Shown piece by piece: positions 53,224 to 61,464 of a DNA stretch of 64,000 bases (positions are counted from its first letter, which is position 1; every line of letters begins with the position of its first letter). The stretch lies in NCBI GenBank assembly GCA_046329585.1, contig JAXLUI010000001.1, forward strand, positions 3,286,001 through 3,350,000. Direction: 5' to 3'. Origin of the DNA: DLKC01 sp002478885. Lineage in GTDB: Bacteria > Bacteroidota > Bacteroidia > Chitinophagales > Chitinophagaceae. The notes below the pieces were generated by a model. It did no database searches and had not been told where the DNA came from. It saw nothing but the letters and a program-made list of their open reading frames with translations. The translations under genes and the position numbers were made by a program.

Positions 53224-54297
53224 TTTTATATCAAAGTCAATAACTACCTTTTCTGTCACTGGGTGCGATTGGCAGGCCAAAATGTAACCCTGTTCTATTT
53301 CTTCCTGTTCCAGCCCGTAATGAACGTCCATTTTAACTTCCCCCTCAAGCAATAAAGCTTTACAGGTACAGCACACGCCACCTTTGCAACTGTACGGTAA
53401 ATCGGCACCACTTTTCAAGGCTTCGTCAAGAATTGCGCGACCATAAAAGTCAACGTCGAAGTTGAACGTGATACCGTCAAGTTTTACGGTTACATCACTT
53501 TTTGTTCTGCCAATATTTTCTGCGATTTCTTTTTTTGTGTTCTGCCGCTGCAAGCCTGTTGTGTTGAATAACTCAATGTGAATTTTTTCTTCCGGCACTG
53601 CATTTTTTAGCAGGAAATCTTTTACGGTAAAGATCATTTGTTCAGGGCCACAAATAAAAAATTCGTCGGAATTTAACGGTGCGACCTTATTAAAAAGTGA
53701 GGCGCACTTCAGCGCATCAATTCTGCCATGGTTTATTTCGGCGTCCGTTATTTCACGGCTAAGCGTGTGAATAAGGGTAAAGCGATCGAGATATTTGTTT
53801 TTGATCGCCTCAAGCTCTTCGCGAAACATGATAGAAGCCCTGTTCCTGTTACCAAAAATTAAAATAAAGCTACTCCCGGGTTCTGTCGCAAGTGTTGTTT
53901 TAATAATGGATAGCACCGGTGTAATGCCGCTACCGGCGACAATGGCAGTATAGTTTTTTTTGTTGGCTGAAAACAGGCTCGTGTTAAAGTGACCCATCGG
54001 CGGCATTATTTCCAATTCATCGCCGGCTTTTAGCTGCTCGTTTGCATAAGTGGAAAAAATTCCGTCTTTTACTTTCTTTATTGCCACACGCCACTCATCA
54101 TCCAAAGGCGAGCTGCATAGGGAGTAAGATCTTCTGACTTCTTCCTCATCAATAAAAGTGCGTATGGTCAGGTGCTGGCCTTGTATGTAGCTGAATTTTT
54201 CTTTGAGGCTTTCAGGTATTTCAAATAAAACAGACACAGCATCCGCAGTCTCTTTATCTACCGATTTTACGCGAACCTTCTCAAAGTGTACTGACAT
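53221..54297 (-). CDS. PaaE-like ferredoxin-type flavin reductase
   Basis: This 358-residue protein combines an FAD domain (RRSYSLCSSPLDD), an NAD(P)-binding domain (YTAIVAGSGITPVLSIIKT, FFICGPEQMIFTVKDFL) and a C-terminal plant-type 2Fe-2S domain with Cys in YSCKGGVCCTCKALLLEG and ACQSHP. This order matches PaaE-type reductases that feed electrons to phenylacetyl-CoA epoxidase or similar oxygenases. No paaABCD genes are in the window, so its partner is unknown. ATG at 54297 is preferred; an earlier start at 54417 would read through a repeat unit. A TetR-family gene lies upstream on the same strand. Confidence 0.9.
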   Translation of the reverse strand: MSVHFEKVRVKSVDKETADAVSVLFEIPESLKEKFSYIQGQHLTIRTFIDEEEVRRSYSLCSSPLDDEWRVAIKKVKDGIFSTYANEQLKAGDELEIMPPMGHFNTSLFSANKKNYTAIVAGSGITPVLSIIKTTLATEPGSSFILIFGNRNRASIMFREELEAIKNKYLDRFTLIHTLSREITDAEINHGRIDALKCASLFNKVAPLNSDEFFICGPEQMIFTVKDFLLKNAVPEEKIHIELFNTTGLQRQNTKKEIAENIGRTKSDVTVKLDGITFNFDVDFYGRAILDEALKSGADLPYSCKGGVCCTCKALLLEGEVKMDVHYGLEQEEIEQGYILACQSHPVTEKVVIDFDIK

Positions 54298-54376
54298 ATT
54301 TAACTGATTTGTAGGTTGCCTTCGAAATATTGGCAGGCAGGCGATTTGCTGTTTTTTGCTGAACAGGGTTATGGGT

Positions 54377-54435
54377 GCACAAGAGTGCGACGCAACAATG
54401 TTTAATAAGTTAACCACAGCCGCCCGCCAAAAAAG
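54377..54435 (-). repeat. Interspersed repeat, single unit (copy 17)
   Basis: The core GCACAAGAGTGCGACGCAA lies at 54377-54395, followed by CAATGTTTAATAAG and CAGCCGCCCGCCAAAAAAG. It ends at the stop codon of the TetR gene. Confidence 0.82.
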
Positions 54436-54436
54436 A

Positions 54437-55027
54437 CTACTTCTTTACACCGTGAATTAAAATCGTAAGCATGTTTTCTTCCAGTTCTTCGCCGCTGATT
54501 TTATGCGTGCTTCGCTGCCACGATTCTATACCACCGATGGCGTGCAGCAAAATAAGTACAGCTGTCGATGCATCAATCGGGCTTATCTGGCCTTGCTCAA
54601 TGCCTTGCTGAATAACGTTTGCAAAGCGTTTGCGATAACTGCGGCGCTGGTTTTGATAGTTTGATAAATAGGGCTCGGCCAGGTAACGCCATTCCCTGTC
54701 ACTCACATAAACTTCTTCAAAATTTTCGATCATTTGCTTAATGTGAAAGCGCAGTAAAACTTCCAGCTTAACGAGTGGTGCAGCGTCCATTGTTTCAACC
54801 ATACTCATGTGCTCGAAGTAAACATTGGCCACATCAAAACAAATGTCGTGTAGCAGTTCAGCCTTCGACCTTATATGGTTATAAAGGCTGGCGGCTTCAA
54901 CGCCAACTTTTACGGCCAGGTCGCGCATGCTTGCAGCCTTGTAACCTTTCTCCCGGAATAACTTTGCCGAGGCTTTAATTATTACTTCTTTGCGGGAAAT
55001 GTCTTTGTCAGTTTGGATTCTTGCCAT
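54437..55027 (-). CDS. TetR-family transcriptional regulator
   Basis: This 196-residue protein has an N-terminal TetR HTH: IIKASAKLFREKGYKAASMRDLAVKVGVEAASLYNHIRSKAELL, and a helical ligand domain with a buried aromatic region (WRYLAEPYLSNYQNQRR). It probably represses itself and the adjacent reductase; a TetR gene next to paaE-like genes is a common Bacteroidota arrangement. The ATG at 55027 gives the usual spacing to the HTH; earlier in-frame starts fall in a repeat unit. Confidence 0.9.
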   Translation of the reverse strand: MARIQTDKDISRKEVIIKASAKLFREKGYKAASMRDLAVKVGVEAASLYNHIRSKAELLHDICFDVANVYFEHMSMVETMDAAPLVKLEVLLRFHIKQMIENFEEVYVSDREWRYLAEPYLSNYQNQRRSYRKRFANVIQQGIEQGQISPIDASTAVLILLHAIGGIESWQRSTHKISGEELEENMLTILIHGVKK

Positions 55028-55070
55028 GTTGCAAAAATAACAATCATTAGCATATGATTTTTGAACATAT

Positions 55071-55125
55071 TTTTTGGCCCGGCAATGGCCCAAATGGCAT
55101 CGCCTGTTGCGTCGCACTCTTTTAC
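55071..55125 (+). repeat. Interspersed repeat, single unit (copy 18)
   Basis: TTTTTGGCCCGGC leads to GGCATCGCCTG and the core TTGCGTCGCACTCTTTTAC at 55107-55125, one base off in the inner part. It lies upstream of the TetR gene and could fall in its promoter region. Confidence 0.8.
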
Positions 55126-55172
55126 ATCGGGCCTTGTGGCATCAGACCCCATCCAAACAGGCACAGAAGGCA

Positions 55173-55670
55173 TCAACCGAATTGAAGTATATTTTTTTCC
55201 CCTGGCCAGGAGCCAAATTTTTGCTGAACAGCCTGAAACCTTACTTCAAAAATTTTTTTTAACTGAGATCTCACCAGAATGCTGTTGGCGATATCACCCA
55301 GAAACCAGAATGGTATTTTGTAGTGCACAATGTCTGTCATTTCAACGCCGTGGTCGATCTCTTTAAAATGATGTTGGTGATGCCACAGACTATAGGGGCC
55401 AAAACGCTGTTCATCAATAAAGTATTTTTTGTCGACAACATGAGTTATTTCGGTCATCCAGTAAAGCGGGATACCAAGTAGCGGGCTTACTGTGTATTCT
55501 ATAATCTGACCTGGATACATCACCTCACCATGATGTTTGCTCCTGATAAGAAAGCCAAGGTTTGGCGGAGTTATGTTTTTAAGATTGCCGGGCCTGCTAA
55601 AAAAATCCCACGCAATATCAATGGTTGCGGGAATGTTCTGAACGGTTTTTAGGGAGTATACTTTGCTCAT
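55173..55670 (-). CDS. SRPBCC-family (START-like) protein
   Basis: This 165-residue protein has the SRPBCC layout: YSLKTVQNIPATIDIAWDFFSRPGNLKNITPPNLGF at the start, PLYWMTEITHVVDKKYFIDEQRFGPYSLWHHQHHFKEIDHGVEMTDIVHYKIP in the middle, and a C-terminal helix. These proteins form a hydrophobic cavity; close relatives are called cyclase/dehydrase or ligand-binding proteins. It is divergent from the flavin reductase-like gene with 131 bases between them, so they may share a control region. Confidence 0.85.
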   Translation of the reverse strand: MSKVYSLKTVQNIPATIDIAWDFFSRPGNLKNITPPNLGFLIRSKHHGEVMYPGQIIEYTVSPLLGIPLYWMTEITHVVDKKYFIDEQRFGPYSLWHHQHHFKEIDHGVEMTDIVHYKIPFWFLGDIANSILVRSQLKKIFEVRFQAVQQKFGSWPGEKNILQFG

Positions 55671-55801
55671 TGAAGTTCTTTGGTTCAGTAAACAAAACTA
55701 AAGGCCATTGGTTGCAAAAAATGATTATAGTGCCGGATTTACGTTCAGAAAGTTTGGATTTGATGTCTGATTGTATTAGTATATTGCCAAAATTTATTTA
55801 T

Positions 55802-56527
55802 ATGCTTGAACCATGGCGCACAGGAAGAGTGGTGAAGATTGAAAATGTAAATACTTCCATCAGGCGGTTTTGGATCGAGGTTTCTGAACTGGAAAGATTC
55901 GATTTTAAGCCTGGGCAGTTTGTTACACTTGATCTTCCGATAAATGAAAAGAAAAATAAAAGATGGAGGAGTTACTCCATTGCGTCAACGCCCGACGGGT
56001 CAAATGTTTTTGAATTGATTATAGTATTGTTGGAAGATGGTGCCGGTACCGCATATCTTTTTAACGAGGTCCAGGTAGGAACAGAACTGTTGCTCCGGGG
56101 CCCACAAGGTATTTTTACATTGCCCGAACGGCTGGACAACGATTTATTTCTGATCTGTACAGGAACTGGTATAGCGCCCTTTCGTTCAATGGTTAACTAT
56201 ATACATGACCGCAATCTGCTTCACAAAAACATCTACCTCATTTACGGCTGTAGGAAGTTTAGCGATACGCTTTACGAAGAAGAACTTAAGGCGCTGACAA
56301 AAAAACTAGGCAACTTTCACTATTTGCCCGTTTACTCCCGCGAGCAACCTAGAGAAGGTATTGCTACAGGATACGTGCATGCCGTCTACGATCATATAGT
56401 ACGTGAAAGCAAACCGGAGGCCTATTTCTTCCTGTGTGGCTGGAAAAATATGATCGACGAGGCAAAACAAAGAATTATGGCGTTAGGGTACGACCGAAAG
56501 GCCATTCATCTTGAATTGTATGGATAG
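55802..56527 (+). CDS. Ferredoxin-NADP reductase-like flavoprotein
   Basis: This 241-residue protein has the FNR fold: FKPGQFVTLDLPI, the FAD motif RWRSYSIASTPDG near residue 60, LICTGTGIAPFRSMVNYI as the NAD(P) loop near residue 120, IYGCRK, and C-terminal FFLCGWKNMIDEAKQRI with HLELYG. There is no iron-sulfur domain, so it needs a separate electron partner. The ATG at 55802 fits the family length; an in-frame frame extends to 55625 through the SRPBCC start and is not credible. It converges with the next small gene, two bases apart. Confidence 0.88.
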   Translation: MLEPWRTGRVVKIENVNTSIRRFWIEVSELERFDFKPGQFVTLDLPINEKKNKRWRSYSIASTPDGSNVFELIIVLLEDGAGTAYLFNEVQVGTELLLRGPQGIFTLPERLDNDLFLICTGTGIAPFRSMVNYIHDRNLLHKNIYLIYGCRKFSDTLYEEELKALTKKLGNFHYLPVYSREQPREGIATGYVHAVYDHIVRESKPEAYFFLCGWKNMIDEAKQRIMALGYDRKAIHLELYG

Positions 56528-56529
56528 GG

Positions 56530-56808
56530 TTACGAGGCTCTAAGGCCAAGTGTGGCATTGCCGCCTTCATTTTTTTGAATAATTTCTTCCTTTTCTTTCT
56601 TTATATCGGCAATTTGTTTTTCCAGGGAGAGAATTTTTGAATGATTTGATAGCATTTCATCTTCTAGGTGTAGTATCCTTTTTTTACTTTTAGCAATTAC
56701 GCCGGTTTTAAGTAGTAACCCGGCAATAATACCAACTATAAAAGCCAATCCGACCGAAACAATCGAGTATGAGGAGGACGGAGTAAAAATGTCTTCAAGT
56801 AATGGCAT
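56530..56808 (-). CDS. Small single-helix membrane protein with coiled coil
   Basis: This 92-residue protein has one membrane helix near residues 17-37 (VSVGLAFIVGIIAGLLLKTGV) followed by a coiled-coil-like charged region: KKRILHLEDEMLSNHSKILSLEKQIADIKKEKEEIIQK. I do not recognise a family; it could be an envelope scaffold or a divisome-like accessory. The start at 56808 is preceded by TTTGGAAACTT; a TTG at 56835 would add nine residues. It lies between the flavoprotein gene and glyS. Confidence 0.6.
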   Translation of the reverse strand: MPLLEDIFTPSSSYSIVSVGLAFIVGIIAGLLLKTGVIAKSKKRILHLEDEMLSNHSKILSLEKQIADIKKEKEEIIQKNEGGNATLGLRAS

Positions 56809-56930
56809 AAGTTTCCAAATTAATCGTGAGCTCAATGTTCATCATAAGTACAGGATTTCAAAAAGACTACTTTATTTGGTCAGGTGCTAGTGTGCCAGGT
56901 CAGGTTTTTCGGTTTCCAGGTTGGTAGTTT

Positions 56931-58403
56931 CTAAAGCAAATTTAATATTTGATTTTTAATCTCACTCAACGGCACTCTTTTTTGCGTCATGCTATCCCGT
57001 TCCCGCAAAGTAACGGTGCCGTCTTCTTTAGTTTGGTGATCAACAGTTACGCAGAAAGGGGTACCAATTGCATCCTGTCTTCGGTATCTTTTGCCAATGG
57101 CATCCTTTTCCTCATAAAAGCAACGGAAATGGGGTTTGCATTCATCCATCAATTTCCTGGCAAGTTCGGGCAAACCATCTTTTTTAACCAAGGGTAGAAT
57201 AGCTAGTTTGTTCGGCGCAAGTTTCACAGGAATGCGCATAACCACTCTCGTGTCGGTGGCCCCATCATCTTTAGTAATTGTTTCCTCGTCATATGCCTGG
57301 CTAAGTACCAATAAAAACATTCGGTCCAGGCCTATAGAGGTTTCTATAACGTAAGGAATATAGTTACCATAAGGTTTCCCCGTTTTTTCGTCTATATCGT
57401 TATCGAAATATTGTTGTTTCTTTTTGCTGTAAAGCTGGTGCTGGCTTAAATCAAAATCGCTGCGACTATGAATGCCTTCCACTTCTTTGAACCCGATCGG
57501 GAATTCATATTCAATATCACAAGCCTCTTTGGCATAGTGGGCAAGCTTTACATGGTCATGAAAACGATACTTTTCGGTCGGCGTCCCCAAATCTAAATGC
57601 CAGTTGAGCCTTTGCTGCTTCCAATGCTTATACCATTCTCGTTCCGTGCCCGGTCGCACAAAAAACTGCATTTCCATTTGTTCAAATTCGCGCATACGAA
57701 AAATGAACTGGCGTGCAACAATTTCATTTCTGAAGGCTTTGCCTGTTTGCGCAATGCCAAATGGCACTTTCATCCTGGCTGTCTTTTGAACATTAAGAAA
57801 GTTTACAAAGATGCCCTGCGCTGTTTCAGGACGTAAATACACAACATTATCATTCGGGTTGTCAGAAGCTATCGCGCCAAATTCGGTTTTGAACATTAGG
57901 TTAAACTGGCGGATATCTGTCCAATTGCTGGTACCGCTTATCGCACAGGTAATCTTGTTGTCTTCTATTAATTGCTTTAATCCGGTGAAGTCGTCTTTTG
58001 CGAGTAGGTCATCCATTGATTTAAGTAAAGCAAATTCTTCTTCTTTCCTGCCTTCGTGCGCCAGTTTATCTGCATGCGCTTCTAATAGGTGATCCACTCG
58101 GTAGCGTTTCTTACTATCCCTGTTATCAATCATCGGGTCACTGAAATTATCAACATGTCCGCTTGCTTTCCAGGTTGTAGGGTGCATGAAAATGGCAGCG
58201 TCGATACCGACGATATTGTCGTTCAACTGTGTCATGCTTTTCCACCAATGATCACGTATATTCTTTTTAAGTTCGCTGCCATAAGGACCGTAATCGTATA
58301 CAGCACTTAAGCCATCATATATCTCACTGCTTGGAAATACAAAACCATACTCTTTTGCATGGGCGATGATCGCCTGAAACCTGTTCTCCTGTTGAATACT
58401 CAT
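56931..58403 (-). CDS. glyS: Glycyl-tRNA synthetase (class II, single chain)
   Basis: This 490-residue enzyme is the homodimeric alpha2-type GlyRS. It shows AHAKEYGFVFPSSEIYDGLSAVYDYGPYG at the start, RPETAQGIFVNFLNVQ, QTGKAFRNEIVARQFIFRMREFEQMEMQFFV (motif 2 region) and TSIGLDRMFLLVLSQAY (motif 3), then an anticodon domain with VAVTVDHQ-like segment PFCVTVDHQTKEDGTVTLRERD. A possible very short leader is suggested by the promoter box next to its start. Confidence 0.96.
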   Translation of the reverse strand: MSIQQENRFQAIIAHAKEYGFVFPSSEIYDGLSAVYDYGPYGSELKKNIRDHWWKSMTQLNDNIVGIDAAIFMHPTTWKASGHVDNFSDPMIDNRDSKKRYRVDHLLEAHADKLAHEGRKEEEFALLKSMDDLLAKDDFTGLKQLIEDNKITCAISGTSNWTDIRQFNLMFKTEFGAIASDNPNDNVVYLRPETAQGIFVNFLNVQKTARMKVPFGIAQTGKAFRNEIVARQFIFRMREFEQMEMQFFVRPGTEREWYKHWKQQRLNWHLDLGTPTEKYRFHDHVKLAHYAKEACDIEYEFPIGFKEVEGIHSRSDFDLSQHQLYSKKKQQYFDNDIDEKTGKPYGNYIPYVIETSIGLDRMFLLVLSQAYDEETITKDDGATDTRVVMRIPVKLAPNKLAILPLVKKDGLPELARKLMDECKPHFRCFYEEKDAIGKRYRRQDAIGTPFCVTVDHQTKEDGTVTLRERDSMTQKRVPLSEIKNQILNLL

Positions 58404-58410
58404 AGGGCGG

Positions 58411-58442
58411 CAAAGATAAATGATGACTTTTTCCTGTACAAC
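58411..58442 (-). promoter_or_regulatory. Possible near-leaderless promoter of glyS
   Basis: On the minus strand GTTG (58442-58439) is followed after 20 bases by TATCTTTG (58418-58411), eight bases before the ATG. If used, the transcript would begin at or within a few bases of the start codon. Confidence 0.45.
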
Positions 58443-58499
58443 TCCGATTTAACCGGCGTACAAACGCGCAAAAAGGATGGTATACCGAAAGTATGACCC

Positions 58500-58527
58500 C
58501 AATAAAAAACCACCTTCCGGTGGCTTC
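58500..58527 (-). terminator. Intrinsic terminator after the DUF4783 gene
   Basis: CCACCTTCCGGTGG at 58510-58523 forms a compact hairpin, followed on the minus strand by TTTTTTATT. It lies just beyond the stop at 58533. Confidence 0.8.
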
Positions 58528-58532
58528 ATTTT

Positions 58533-58913
58533 TTAGTTTATTCTTATTTTGATAATGGATAGTTTGTCTCCCCGACTCTTCATCAGCAAAGTTAAGCTGT
58601 AAGTTTTTGACCCTCCCAAAAGCTTGCCGGTCAGGTACATGGTGCCCTCATTTTCTCTTTGCGAACTAAGCTCGAAACCTGAGATCTTGGCTTCTTCAAA
58701 AAAGCTCTTTACCGTAATGGTAGCCTGGGTTTTACCAATATTTTTCAATTCATCTTTCTCTGGAAATTTTATATCGAGAAAGCTATCAAAATAGCTTGCG
58801 AACTGATTTGCGTTACCTTGTTTTAATGCCGTTACAATATTATCTGAGTCTCCCGGTTTCGCGAACACCGTTGTTGTAAAAACCAATCCCAACAATAACA
58901 CTAAGTTTTTCAT
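58533..58913 (-). CDS. DUF4783-family exported protein
   Basis: This 126-residue protein has a signal peptide (MKNLVLLLGLVFTTTVFAKP) and a compact alpha+beta domain fitting DUF4783: NIVTALKQGNANQFASYFDSFLDIKFPEKDELKN, TVKSFFEEAKISGFELSS and MKSRGDKLSIIKIRI. Its fold probably resembles NTF2/SnoaL-like domains. Function is unknown. The ATG at 58913 gives the signal peptide; an in-frame start at 59006 does not. Confidence 0.85.
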   Translation of the reverse strand: MKNLVLLLGLVFTTTVFAKPGDSDNIVTALKQGNANQFASYFDSFLDIKFPEKDELKNIGKTQATITVKSFFEEAKISGFELSSQRENEGTMYLTGKLLGGSKTYSLTLLMKSRGDKLSIIKIRIN

Positions 58914-59025
58914 GTTTGTATTTTGTCCTATAAGGGATAGGCTAAAAGTATGCCAATTTAAAATTGAAATAATTAAGAAAATATCCCCAGATAAGCTGTT
59001 AGTCATTTTACTGTAGTTTTACAGC

Positions 59026-60552
59026 ATGAAAAATAACAAAGCAATTCTGGTAATTATGGATGGATGGGGATTAGGTAAAGTAAAATCCTCCGATGCAATT
59101 CAACACGCAAATGTCCCTTTCGTAAGTGCATTATATGGTAAGTACCCAAACTCAACACTTGTAACCTGTGGAGAAGCAGTCGGCTTACCCGACGGCCAAA
59201 TGGGCAATAGTGAGGTGGGCCATCTTAATCTTGGGGCTGGCCGGATTGTTTACCAGGAGTTGCAGCGAATCAATGTTGCCGTAAGAGATGGTTCGTTTGC
59301 AAAAAATGAAACATTGCTCAAGGCAATCAGGTACGCAAAATCGAACAATAGAGCGCTGCATTTATTGGGGCTTGTGAGCGATGGCGGCGTGCATAGCCAT
59401 ACAAGTCATTTGAAGGCGATTTGTGACGTTTGTAAATCAGAAGGATTAAGCGAAGTTTATATCCATGCCTTCACCGATGGCCGGGATACCGATCCAAAGA
59501 GTGGCCTTGGTTTTATAAAAAGCCTTCAGGCTCATTTGAATAATTCCGTTGGAAAAATCGCTACTGTCAGCGGCCGCTATTATGCGATGGACCGCGATAA
59601 AAGATGGGAAAGGGTCAAACTTGCGTGGGATGCGCTGGTTAACGGCAACGGGAAAAAGGCCACCGATGCCATTCAAGCAATTGAGCAATCATATACAGCT
59701 GATGTAACAGACGAGTTTATTCTTCCGACTGTAATCGTTGCTGAAGACCAATTGCCACTTGCAACCATTCAGGAGGGTGATGCAGCCATTTGCTTTAACT
59801 TTCGCACAGACCGCTGTCGCGAAATTACGCAGGTGCTCACCCAAACAAACTTTTCCGAGCTAGGTATGCATACGGTAGGCCTGCATTATACTACCATGAC
59901 TGAATATGATAGAACTTTTAAAAATGTTCATGTCATATTTGAAAATGATAACCTTAACAATACAATTGGTGAGGTACTCGCAGCAAATAACAAGAAACAA
60001 ATACGCATTGCCGAAACTGAAAAGTATCCGCACGTTACTTTCTTTTTCAGCGGTGGAAGAGAAACCCCTTTTGAAGGAGAAAGCCGGATTATGGTACCAT
60101 CGCCCAAGGTGGCCACCTACGACCTTCAACCCGAAATGAGCGCGGTAGAGATAACGGATAAACTTGTTCCCGAAATAGAAAACGAAACTGCCGACTTTAT
60201 TTGCCTTAACTATGCCAATGCAGATATGGTTGGGCATACCGGTGTTTGGCAGGCCGCGATTAAAGCAGTAGAAACGGTTGATATATGTGTAGGGCGTGTT
60301 GTTACAGCCGCGCTGCAGCATGGCTATACCGTTTTCCTTACGGCCGATCACGGCAATGCTGATTATCTAATCAATGAAGATGGCTCGCCAAACACGGCGC
60401 ACACCCTTAATCTCGTGCCTTTGTTCGTGATAGACAGCACCTGGCATGGAACTTTGAAAAGTGGTAAACTGGCAGATATAGCACCGAGCATTTTAACCAT
60501 GATGGGTTTGCCAGTTCCTGCACAAATGACTGGCGACATTCTAATTGGTTAA
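59026..60552 (+). CDS. gpmI: 2,3-bisphosphoglycerate-independent phosphoglycerate mutase
   Basis: This 508-residue metalloenzyme interconverts 3- and 2-phosphoglycerate in glycolysis. It has AILVIMDGWGLGKVKSSDAI, the catalytic Ser in MGNSEVGHLNLGAGRIVYQE near residue 65, HAFTDGRDTDPKSG, FNFRTDRCREI, NYANADMVGHTG and LTADHGNADYL, all manganese-ligand regions of GpmI. Length is standard. Convergent with the DoxX-like gene across a repeat pair and a terminator. Confidence 0.96.
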   Translation: MKNNKAILVIMDGWGLGKVKSSDAIQHANVPFVSALYGKYPNSTLVTCGEAVGLPDGQMGNSEVGHLNLGAGRIVYQELQRINVAVRDGSFAKNETLLKAIRYAKSNNRALHLLGLVSDGGVHSHTSHLKAICDVCKSEGLSEVYIHAFTDGRDTDPKSGLGFIKSLQAHLNNSVGKIATVSGRYYAMDRDKRWERVKLAWDALVNGNGKKATDAIQAIEQSYTADVTDEFILPTVIVAEDQLPLATIQEGDAAICFNFRTDRCREITQVLTQTNFSELGMHTVGLHYTTMTEYDRTFKNVHVIFENDNLNNTIGEVLAANNKKQIRIAETEKYPHVTFFFSGGRETPFEGESRIMVPSPKVATYDLQPEMSAVEITDKLVPEIENETADFICLNYANADMVGHTGVWQAAIKAVETVDICVGRVVTAALQHGYTVFLTADHGNADYLINEDGSPNTAHTLNLVPLFVIDSTWHGTLKSGKLADIAPSILTMMGLPVPAQMTGDILIG

Positions 60553-60573
60553 TAGGCTGCGAGGCTGGTTACT

Positions 60574-60875
60574 TGTTGGCCAGGCATAACATATACTATT
60601 AAGCCTGGTTGCGTCGCACTCTTGTACCGCTGTACATGGGGCAGCACTTTTATTAAAGACTTTATTGCAGCAACTTTGTTCGCAGATAAAAACTTCAGGC
60701 CCGGGAATTGCTCACACTGGTAATTTTCGGGCCTGAAACTTTTTTATACATCAGTATACTTTAAACAGTAAGCATACATAGTCAAAAGGCTGGGCTTACC
60801 AGCCGAAGATGGTTATGATGCACAAGAGTGCGACGCAACGAAGTTTAATTGGTTGCCAACAGCCGGGTACCAGAT
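60574..60875. repeat. Interspersed repeat, head-to-head pair (copies 19a and 19b)
   Basis: The left core is TTGCGTCGCACTCTTGTAC at 60609-60627, preceded by TATTAAGCCTGG. The right core is GCACAAGAGTGCGACGCAA at 60820-60838, followed by CGAAGTTTAATTGG and AGCCGGGTACCAG. The spacer of 192 bases is the longest seen and contains a terminator hairpin. Confidence 0.85.
60689..60749. terminator. Bidirectional terminator inside a repeat pair
   Basis: AAAACTTCAGGCCCG and CGGGCCTGAAACTTTTTT form a long GC-rich stem around a loop of about 25 bases, with T-runs on both strands. It lies between the convergent gpmI and DoxX-like genes. Confidence 0.75.
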
Positions 60876-60922
60876 ACTTTTTCTGCAACCCTTTTAGCTG
60901 GGTATAAGCGCTTATTATACGT

Positions 60923-61300
60923 CTAATCTTTTGCGTTTGCTGCTATATGCAGTGCAAATGCCGCAATCGCTGTATCTTTAAGAATATTGATCAACGCCAG
61001 CTGCCTGTACTCGTCGCTGCTACCATTAAGAAAGTTTGGTACATGAATAATAAGCACGAAAATAAGCAACATGGCAGCCAAAAGGTAACCTGCCAGTTTT
61101 ACTTTTTTGTTGGTGATAAAGGCGATGGCCGCTAGAATAAAAGCAGCTCCGGGAATATAGATCCAGATATTACCGGGAGGTAAAAACGACGGCACAAACG
61201 AGATAAGGTTTTGCGGATACATGAAATGGTAAATTCCGAATACGATCATTATTATTGACAATAATGAAATGGAAATGCGGGAGATGAGATGCTGATCCAT
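60923..61300 (-). CDS. DoxX-like small membrane protein
   Basis: This 125-residue protein has four hydrophobic helices, beginning RISISLLSIIMIVFGIYHFMYPQNLISFVPSFLPPGNIWIYI, which fits DoxX/DoxD-like proteins. The family is found with quinone- or redox-related functions but has no defined role here. It stands alone. Confidence 0.75.
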   Translation of the reverse strand: MDQHLISRISISLLSIIMIVFGIYHFMYPQNLISFVPSFLPPGNIWIYIPGAAFILAAIAFITNKKVKLAGYLLAAMLLIFVLIIHVPNFLNGSSDEYRQLALINILKDTAIAAFALHIAANAKD

Positions 61301-61464
61301 GGCCGGTGGTTTTAATGAAATATTAAGTTACCATATTGTTTTGATTGTAGCTATTTTTTACGCGGTTTTATTAATTACCGCGCTATAGTGTAGGCAAAAT
61401 TATTTTGAATTAATTAAGCTGTTTTAAATGTACATTTCAGACATTATTTAAACACCTATTTTAT

